From Candolleomyces eurysporus (Eukaryota; Basidiomycota; Agaricomycetes; Agaricales; Psathyrellaceae), in contig JANBPK010000727.1 of assembly GCA_027579435.1 (NCBI GenBank), forward strand, positions 1-64,000: a stretch of 64,000 nucleotides of DNA, in the 5' to 3' direction. Position 1 is the stretch's first letter. Each line of letters opens with the position of its first letter. This document shows positions 59,956-64,000 of this stretch, piece after piece. The position numbers and the translations under genes were made by a program. The notes below the pieces were generated by a model. That model worked only from the letters and a program-made list of their open reading frames with translations. It was not told the DNA's origin and did not search any database.

Positions 59956-61535
59956 ATGAGTGTCAAAAAGAGGTGTGTCTCTTGGATCGCTGTTTTATAC
60001 GATTTTTAACGCTTTGAACAGCGCAAAGCTCGACCTCCTCGTCAGGGTCCGATATTCCAACCCTCTTCCCCCACCACCATGTCCCCCAAAACTACTCGAC
60101 ATCCCAACAAACCCCATGCGCTATGCACGGCCAGAGTTCCTGGATGCAGTTGCCGGAGAACTTCCTCTCCCTATGATTGTGGATGCAGAATGCGGCATGC
60201 CCCTAGATTTGGGTCACTGGGAATCTCTATGGGAAGACGGTGCAGATGATTCAAGTGAGCTCTCCCTGCCTACCCGTCTTTGATCACCTCATGACGCGCG
60301 CTTGCTATTTCAGAAATCAACCCGGACCCCCATAATTTGCCACCGCTCGACCCTAAAGACGCCTTCCTCCTGGCCGATCCATCTTCTTCAACATTCGCCA
60401 ACGGACACCAGTCCGGTCCAGCGACGCCTGCATCGGCACCATCCATTGGGAGCGTTACCTGGCTCAGGAAAACCGAATACCTCAGTAGAGATAACAGCCA
60501 ACGCTTCGGTGTGCAAGAAGTGTATGTCCAATCTCACTCTTGCTCTACTGTCACTCATTAGCACCCTATTCTGTTTCCCAGTAAGCATGTGCCAACCGCA
60601 ATTGTTGACGTTTCTCGAAACGCTCAGCTCGCAGCTGTCGAAGCTTCCTTCAAAGCTTGCAACGACGACTTCTCCTTGGAAACTATCCGACATCCGAACA
60701 ACCCACGCCTGACCGCCGTCGAATCATACCCCGTTCTCCCAGACGCCGACATCTGGGCTAACCAATACGATCTTTTCCGCTTCACAGAACGTCCCGGAGA
60801 CAGACCGAACGATGTGGAAGACGAACGTTTGGACTGTGCTATCCTCCGACCCATGAGAACCGAATACGATTCCTTCCTCGCATACTACCTCACAAAAGAC
60901 GACAGCGACGCACTCGACATGAAGCAGGCTCGTGCATCCCTACAACCTTATGAAGTCCCTGAAGAGCAGGAGGTCAGTGCTACCCCAACCACAAATTCAT
61001 ATTTGTTTGCTCACACCACAGAACAGGAAACCATTTTCCGATTCGTGCGAGACTATGAGACAGTCAAGGTCGAGCAGGAAGTGCCCAACGAATTCTTACT
61101 CGTTCTCAATGACGGAGACTCGGAACAAGACAATGACGATCCGTTCGGCGAACATATTAAACCTCCACCTAGAGAGAAAGCGGCGTACTACAAGAATATA
61201 GAGCGTAAGATGCTGCTCAAGAAGAAACGGCAGAACGTCAGTTTATCTTTCTGCCCCCTCCGTACTTTCTTCTTACTGACCCCGACATGATTCAGGCATA
61301 TGAGCAATATGACGATAAATGGGAAGTCATTCGCGTCAAGTACGCCCCGATGAGCAAGGAGGAAGAGGAAGAACGCCAGGACGCACTGGCTGAGGTTGCT
61401 GACCCCATGTATTTGTTCAACCGAGACGCTGATGGAGAGGTCGAAGTCGATGACACCACTGGAGCTGCTNCCCCCCATAAATTCACAGAGCATCTTCTAA
61501 ATTTCGGTTTTGGAGTGTGTACTTTAGGAGCATGA
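59956..61535 (+). CDS. PAF1: RNA polymerase II-associated factor Paf1
   Basis: A core subunit of the nuclear PAF elongation complex, needed for H2B ubiquitination and H3K4 methylation. Start ATG 59956 in a 17-nt coding first exon (MSVKK), spliced to SAKLDLLVRVRYSNPLPPPP, the diagnostic Paf1 N-terminus. Then: CPPKLLDIPTNPMRYARPEF, LPLPMIVDAECGMPLDLGHW, DPKDAFLLADPSS, SVTWLRKTEYLSRDNSQRFG, LRHPNNP-like IRHPNNPRLTAVESYPVLPD, DCAILRPMRTEYDSFLAYYL, FRFVRDYETVKVEQEVPNEF and YYKNIERKMLLKKKRQN. A last intron leads to AYEQYDDKWEVIRVKYAP and an acidic end. An n at 61470 lies just before the C-terminus, so the final 20 residues may be misframed. Confidence 0.92.
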
Positions 61536-61682
61536 CCTCGGACGAATGTTACATTCAGTGCAGCGCTCGATTGTATGGATTCATATGATATTTGTTGCAT
61601 GGAGGCATACGAACATACAAAAGTGCTGTGGTGGTGATGGAAGGAGGAAAAAATACAAGGCGTGAAGAGCGGTCGTGACGTT

Positions 61683-62206
61683 TTATGCCTCTGTGATTTC
61701 ACGCAGCCGACGAACGGTGCTGAACGAGAGGAAAATATGTGAGCCTAGTATCCGGTCATAGACGAGATAGCCTCGTACCTGCGAACTGTGGCGGCAGCCG
61801 TTGTTGAGACAGTCCAAGCTCCACCAGCAATAGTCTTTCTGCATGCCTTGCAGTGCCAGATACCGACCGCTGTCCTCTTCACGGAGTCCTACACATGATA
61901 CTCGCGATCAGCATCTACCCAAACCAGCCGAATAAAGTGTTGGAACGCACCTTGCCGCAGAAAGTGCAGGTGTATCGCGCGTGCTGCGAGACTTCCATCT
62001 TTTTGACCTGCTTACGCAAAGAGGCACCATAACGCTATAATCATGCCCGCCCATTAGCCCCCCAATCCTTTCCATCCTGAGCCCGAACTTCAACTCACAG
62101 TACCGTATTTACCGGTGATGCCGACTTTCTTTGTGCGCTTGGTCTGAAGAGCAGGATCTCATTTAGTCTGTGGGATCGAACAGTGGACGGACGTGAAGCG
62201 TACCAT
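61683..62206 (-). CDS. RPL43: 60S ribosomal protein L43 (L37a)
   Basis: A zinc-binding protein of the large subunit (eL43). Exon 1 is just the start codon: ATG at 62204-62206 directly before a gtacgc donor. Further exons give [80 protein letters not shown] and [11 protein letters not shown]. The CxxC pairs of the zinc finger (CTFC and CKAC) are intact. The total is about 92 residues, the family size. It is the second gene in this window with an ATG-only first exon, and it is tail-to-tail with PAF1 (147 bp between stops). Confidence 0.95.
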
Positions 62207-62444
62207 CTTGGAGGCTTGAGGAGGATGCGGGTGATGGACTCGATTTCGGTGTGTTGCCCAGTGATAATTCGGTCCGTGAGAAAGTTGACACCGCTACTCG
62301 CCGAAGTTCTGTACAGTTCCTGTTCGGCGATCAATTCCGGCTGACGGGGACCTCTCCCTGATGCTCTTGTTCAAGTAGAGTCCATAAATCAATGCATATT
62401 TAGATCTGCTTATTGTGATACCAATGTCCAATACATGTCCATGT

Positions 62445-64000
62445 CTACAATTCATTCTCGTCCGCGTTCAGAATCAAAGTAACAAAGAACCTGATGGATT
62501 CGAGTAACACATCCGCCTCGATAACTATTTCGGAAAACACATCAGTATTGAGATCCAAAAGAAACACGAAACCGACTCACATTCGTTAACTGTATGTATA
62601 CCATTCGCAGATGGGTCCGGTTTCTTCCCTCCGTAATGATGATTATACCGAAAGATATGTTTCGACAAATCCCAATAATGCCTCGTATCTAAACGAACAG
62701 CCTGGTAAATCGGAAGGCAAGGGACAGCGAATATTAGTTCGGACAACTCACCGGTATTCCCTGTCATCATCCCAGGTGACACGGTTATCTCATTGACGTC
62801 ACCGAGATGCCTATGTGCATTGAACGTCGCTTTGATAGTCCCAGAAAGCAGCTGGAAAGGCAAGTCCTTTGGTCCAGAAGGACTAAACGGAGCTGGTTCC
62901 ACCCCACGCAGAGTCGCATTGTCCACTTTCAAGAAGTACGCCGAATTGCCATTCACGATTCGTTCCCCGAACGCATCGAAGGTAATCCCATAGTTGTCTG
63001 CGATCGGTGAGAGAACCTTTGCATACCATTCTTGCACGGCTGACAAGGAACTAGGATGCCAAGATGTGAATATTTCATAGTGAGAACCGAGCAAAAATTG
63101 AACACACCTGGTAACAGAAACACGGTGATTTACCACTGCCCATGCGTTCTCTGGAAGAGCATTGAACTTGACACCGCCGTGAATCATGTCGATAGCCTTT
63201 GTTGTTGGTACAAGGCTCCGAACGACTTGAACATCACGGAACCACCAAGCAACGGCGTCTCTCGCAGTCTGGTATTTCAGCAGAAACGCGAATAGGGAAA
63301 GAAGAGCCCGCGGGATGTCGGGCACCTTAACGTTCGGTATCAAGCATTGTGCTATCGCAGAGACGGGGTGATTTGCGCTCTGTCAGATCCAAGCATGCAA
63401 ACTCGGTGAGAAACGCATAAATGACTGTCAGATTGGAACCAACGCACTATACTGAGTGATTCAGGTTCGTTCTCCAATGTCTCCAGGATGTCAGCAAGCA
63501 ACCCAATTGTCTGGAACAACACCCAGTCAGAGGGACTAACATCCAGACCACACCGAACTTGCGTGCACTTACGGTATGTTTCTGCGGCATGCTAGAATGT
63601 CCTCCGGGGCCGGAAACTTCTATCCGCACGTTATAGAGACCCTTTTCCGTTACGCCAGGAATAGCCAGCATGGCTCCTGTCAAGTTGTAGAACCCCGCTG
63701 AAACCGAAGTGGCTGGTGAGACCGGTCCAAGAGTAAGAGGAAAAATCGAGCACACCTCCTTCGTCTACGATCATGGATATACCATCGTAGCCATACACGG
63801 ATTTGATGTAGTCAGCTAGATAGCGTGCACCATAAAAACCGCCAGCTTCATCGAACCCGAAGGCCAGTACAACAGTTCGCGTTGGCCGAAACTCTTGTTC
63901 TAGAAGAAGCTCAACGGACGTGCTAATCCGGGTTGAAAATCGATGAGAAGAAGAGGTAGATTGTTCGAGCGAAAGTGCTTACAGAATCGATATGAGCTGA
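62445..64000 (-). CDS. CPS1: M20 metallopeptidase, carboxypeptidase S-like (5' part outside window)
   Basis: A vacuolar zinc carboxypeptidase family; only the 3' two-thirds is present and the start lies beyond 64000. From the edge: QLISIL spliced to TSVELLLEQEFRPTRTVVLA, then FGFDEAGGFYGARYLADYIK, GYDGISMIVDEGG, then LAIPGVTEKGLYNVRIEVSG and PGGHSSMPQKHT (the dimerisation/substrate motif GGHSS), PTTKAIDMIHGGVKFNALPE, NAWAVVNHRVSV, FNAHRHLGDVNEITVSPGMM, MTGNTGELSEL, YWDLSKHIFRYNH and NGIHTVNEF. A final exon ends LILNADENEL. Family members usually read DEE at the catalytic acid pair; here the sequence reads DEAGG. The first metal His and Asp are outside the window. Confidence 0.85.

Noticed and set aside
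61470..61535. Frameshift at the end of PAF1
   Set aside because: The n makes it possible, but the acidic C-terminus of Paf1 is poorly conserved, so neither frame can be preferred; kept as a caution only.

Overview
The window is nuclear genomic DNA of a filamentous basidiomycete, most likely an Agaricomycete (mushroom-forming fungus). The evidence is: genes packed on both strands with short spacers; almost every gene broken by several 50-60 bp GT-AG introns; fungal-only families (Zn2Cys6 regulator, Sly41-type transporter, Slt2 MAP kinase, LIM-RhoGAP, carboxypeptidase S); and an F-box-like protein of the kind common in mushrooms. It is a draft assembly with scattered n calls, one of which (near 36540) breaks a reading frame. 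All gene models were built by eye from splice sites and protein families, so internal exon borders are approximate unless stated.

Layout. 0.2-2.0 kb: divergent ribosomal genes RPP2 (-) and RPS15 (+). 3.4-9.0 kb: F-box-like gene (-) divergent from symplekin/Pta1 (+). 9.5-19.0 kb: Slt2/Mpk1 cell-wall-integrity MAPK (+), Nbp35 Fe-S assembly ATPase (-), Lrg1-type LIM-RhoGAP (+). 19.5-23.7 kb: two tandem paralogues of a small single-TM protein separated by 2.9 kb without a supportable gene. 23.9-28.8 kb: SLC35F-type transporter (-), then a tandem segmental duplication holding a decayed copy and an intact copy of a four-TM protein gene, plus a stray piece of the transporter's first exon. 29.5-34.3 kb: Rho3 GTPase (-) and a Zn2Cys6 regulator (-). 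36.1-41.9 kb: coiled-coil protein (-) divergent from a PB1 + multi-ZZ protein (+). 42.2-49.7 kb: splicing factor Rds3/PHF5A (-) and HECT ligase Ufd4/TRIP12 (-). 49.9-54.7 kb: class III aminotransferase (-) divergent from Pso2/SNM1 nuclease (+). 54.8-62.2 kb: RPS4 (-), Sly41-like transporter (-), Sfh5 (-), Paf1 (+), RPL43 (-). 62.4-64.0 kb: 3' part of a carboxypeptidase S gene (-), running off the window.

Most genes are housekeeping and not functionally linked. The exception is cell-wall/polarity signalling: the Slt2 MAPK, an Lrg1-like GAP (in yeast a Rho1 GAP upstream of Slt2) and Rho3 lie within 22 kb. I found no CRISPR, tRNA, rRNA, intact transposon or biosynthetic cluster, and no clear wholly new system. 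The most unusual loci are the segmental duplication with its pseudogene, the tandem small-TM paralogues, the microexon-rich ribosomal genes with start-codon-only first exons, and the PB1 + five-ZZ protein.
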